DNA from: Halobacteriaceae archaeon Tc-Br11_E2g27
GTDB taxonomy: Archaea; Halobacteriota; Halobacteria; Halobacteriales; Haloarculaceae
NCBI GenBank assembly: GCA_001564135.1
Contig: LKNH01000180.1
Coordinates: 1-5,565, forward strand
DNA length: 5,565 bases
Direction: 5' to 3'
In this document: positions 4,726 to 5,565 of the stretch, piece after piece
Layout: every line of letters starts with the position of its first letter
Position numbering within the stretch: position 1 is the stretch's first letter
Notes under the pieces: model-generated
The model's input: the letters and a program-made list of their open reading frames with translations, nothing else
The model's database searches: none
What the model was told of the DNA's origin: nothing
Position numbers and translations under genes: made by a program

Positions 4726-5565
4726 ATGGTTGGAACTGTCTTTCTCGTTGGTGCTGGGCCTGGCGACCCGGAGTTACTGACGGTCAAAGCGCGACGACTA
4801 CTTGATGAGGCGGATGTCGTTCTCTACGACGCGTTGACCGACGATAGACTCCACGAGACACTGCTGGCGTCAACGACGACAATCGATGTTGGAAAAAAAC
4901 CAAACGGCGACCGAACCACGCAGGCTGAAATCAACGATATGTTGGTTTCTCATGCCAGTGACGGCGCACGTGTCGTCCGACTCAAAGGGGGAGACCCGTT
5001 CGTCTTCGGGCGTGGTGGCGAGGAAGCCGAATATCTTGCGTCCCAGAACATCCCATTTGAGATTGTGCCCGGCATCACCAGTGCTATTGCGGGACCAGGT
5101 GTGGCCGGCATTCCAGTGACACACCGTGACCACTCCTCGTCAGTGACGGTCCTGACTGGTCACGAGGACCCGACGAAAGACGAAAGCGCGCTCCGCTGGT
5201 GTGCACTTGCCGAGATGGTTCAGGCCGGAGGGACGCTCGTCATCTTGATGGGGGTTGGAAAGCTCCCAGACAACGTTTCGGTCCTGAAACAGTACGGACT
5301 CTCTCCCGAGACTCCCGTTGCGATGGTTGAGCGGGCGACGTGGGCTGACGAACAGGTCGTTACTGGGACGCTCGATACCATCGTCGAGAAACGTGACGAA
5401 CAGGGTATCGAACCGCCGGCGGTGACCGTTATCGGAGACGTTGTCACCGTCCGGGAAGAGCTTCGGACAGTTGTCGAACAGCAACTATCCGTTTCGACTC
5501 CTACGGAATCAGTATCGGCTGCTCCAGCACATCAGCCCGGAACAGCCTCGTCGGCGCTGGGTGCC
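4726..5565 (+). CDS. cobA: Uroporphyrinogen-III C-methyltransferase (3' partial)
   Basis: 280 codons without a stop up to the window edge. The enzyme uses two S-adenosylmethionines to methylate uroporphyrinogen III at C2 and C7, giving precorrin-2 for siroheme, cobalamin and siroheme-derived archaeal heme. Family landmarks: VFLVGAGPGDPELLTVKA (5-22), the N-terminal signature; ADVVLYDAL (29-37); VGKKPNGDRTTQAEIN; RLKGGDPFVFGRGGEE (85-100), the second signature with the SAM-binding GGDP loop; VPGITSAIAGPGVAGIPVTHR (starting at 114); VTVLTGHEDPTK; and GGTLVILMGVGKLP. The usual family end is near VTVIGDVVTVREEL (233-246), but about 34 further residues, Ser/Ala/Thr/Pro-rich, follow without a stop. 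This points to a C-terminal extension or a fusion. The start is ATG 4726, just before the first strand; no strong ribosome binding site is seen (CGGGGACCG in the 9-base gap). Confidence 0.95.
   Translation, partial: MVGTVFLVGAGPGDPELLTVKARRLLDEADVVLYDALTDDRLHETLLASTTTIDVGKKPNGDRTTQAEINDMLVSHASDGARVVRLKGGDPFVFGRGGEEAEYLASQNIPFEIVPGITSAIAGPGVAGIPVTHRDHSSSVTVLTGHEDPTKDESALRWCALAEMVQAGGTLVILMGVGKLPDNVSVLKQYGLSPETPVAMVERATWADEQVVTGTLDTIVEKRDEQGIEPPAVTVIGDVVTVREELRTVVEQQLSVSTPTESVSAAPAHQPGTASSALGA

Noticed and set aside
4500..4787. 95-codon minus-strand frame rich in Ser and Cys
   Set aside because: It is antisense to the 61-residue gene and the methyltransferase start, with shadow-like composition.
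4870..5484. Minus-strand frames of 87, 114 and 75 codons
   Set aside because: All lie antisense within the well-conserved methyltransferase gene and show no family features.

Overview
The window looks like haloarchaeal chromosome (class Halobacteria). The predicted proteins are rich in Asp and Glu. Several promoters have a TATA element about 25 bases upstream of an ATG with no ribosome binding site, the archaeal leaderless pattern. Two proteins end in a PGF-CTERM tail, the archaeosortase signal of haloarchaeal surface proteins. One small gene is a rubrerythrin-like zinc ribbon typical of the group. I did not assign a genus. I saw no tRNA, rRNA, CRISPR array, insertion sequence or phage gene.

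Left part (1-2212), a surface-protein neighbourhood. A 5'-truncated LVIVD-repeat (beta-propeller) protein with a PGF-CTERM anchor runs rightwards to 695. It converges, with a 2-base gap, on a two-helix membrane protein with a SHOCT domain (698-1066, minus). Divergent from that lies a 46-residue single zinc-ribbon protein (1220-1360, plus). It converges, with a 6-base gap, on a Tat-exported PGF-CTERM protein with an unrecognised central domain (1367-2212, minus). The genes here are tightly packed tail to tail.

Middle part (2268-4236), all minus strand. The branched-chain amino acid aminotransferase gene ilvE is followed after 22 bases by an AIR-synthase/HypE-like protein. Each has its own TATA element, and that of the HypE-like gene overlaps the ilvE stop codon. 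The HypE-like protein lacks the C-terminal cysteine that defines true HypE, so hydrogenase maturation is not a safe assignment.

Right part (4237-5565). A regulatory intergenic region of about 290 bases, with two or more TATA-like elements and several inverted repeats, separates ilvE from a rightward pair. That pair is a 61-residue acidic protein and, 9 bases later, uroporphyrinogen-III C-methyltransferase, the entry enzyme to siroheme, cobalamin and the siroheme-dependent archaeal heme route. The methyltransferase gene is open to the window edge and has already passed the usual end of the family, so it carries a C-terminal extension or a fused domain.

No obviously new defence or mobile system is present. 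The points most worth following are the Cys-less HypE-like protein, the small protein paired with the methyltransferase, the extension of that methyltransferase, the structured leader before the pair, and the uncharacterised Tat/PGF-CTERM protein.
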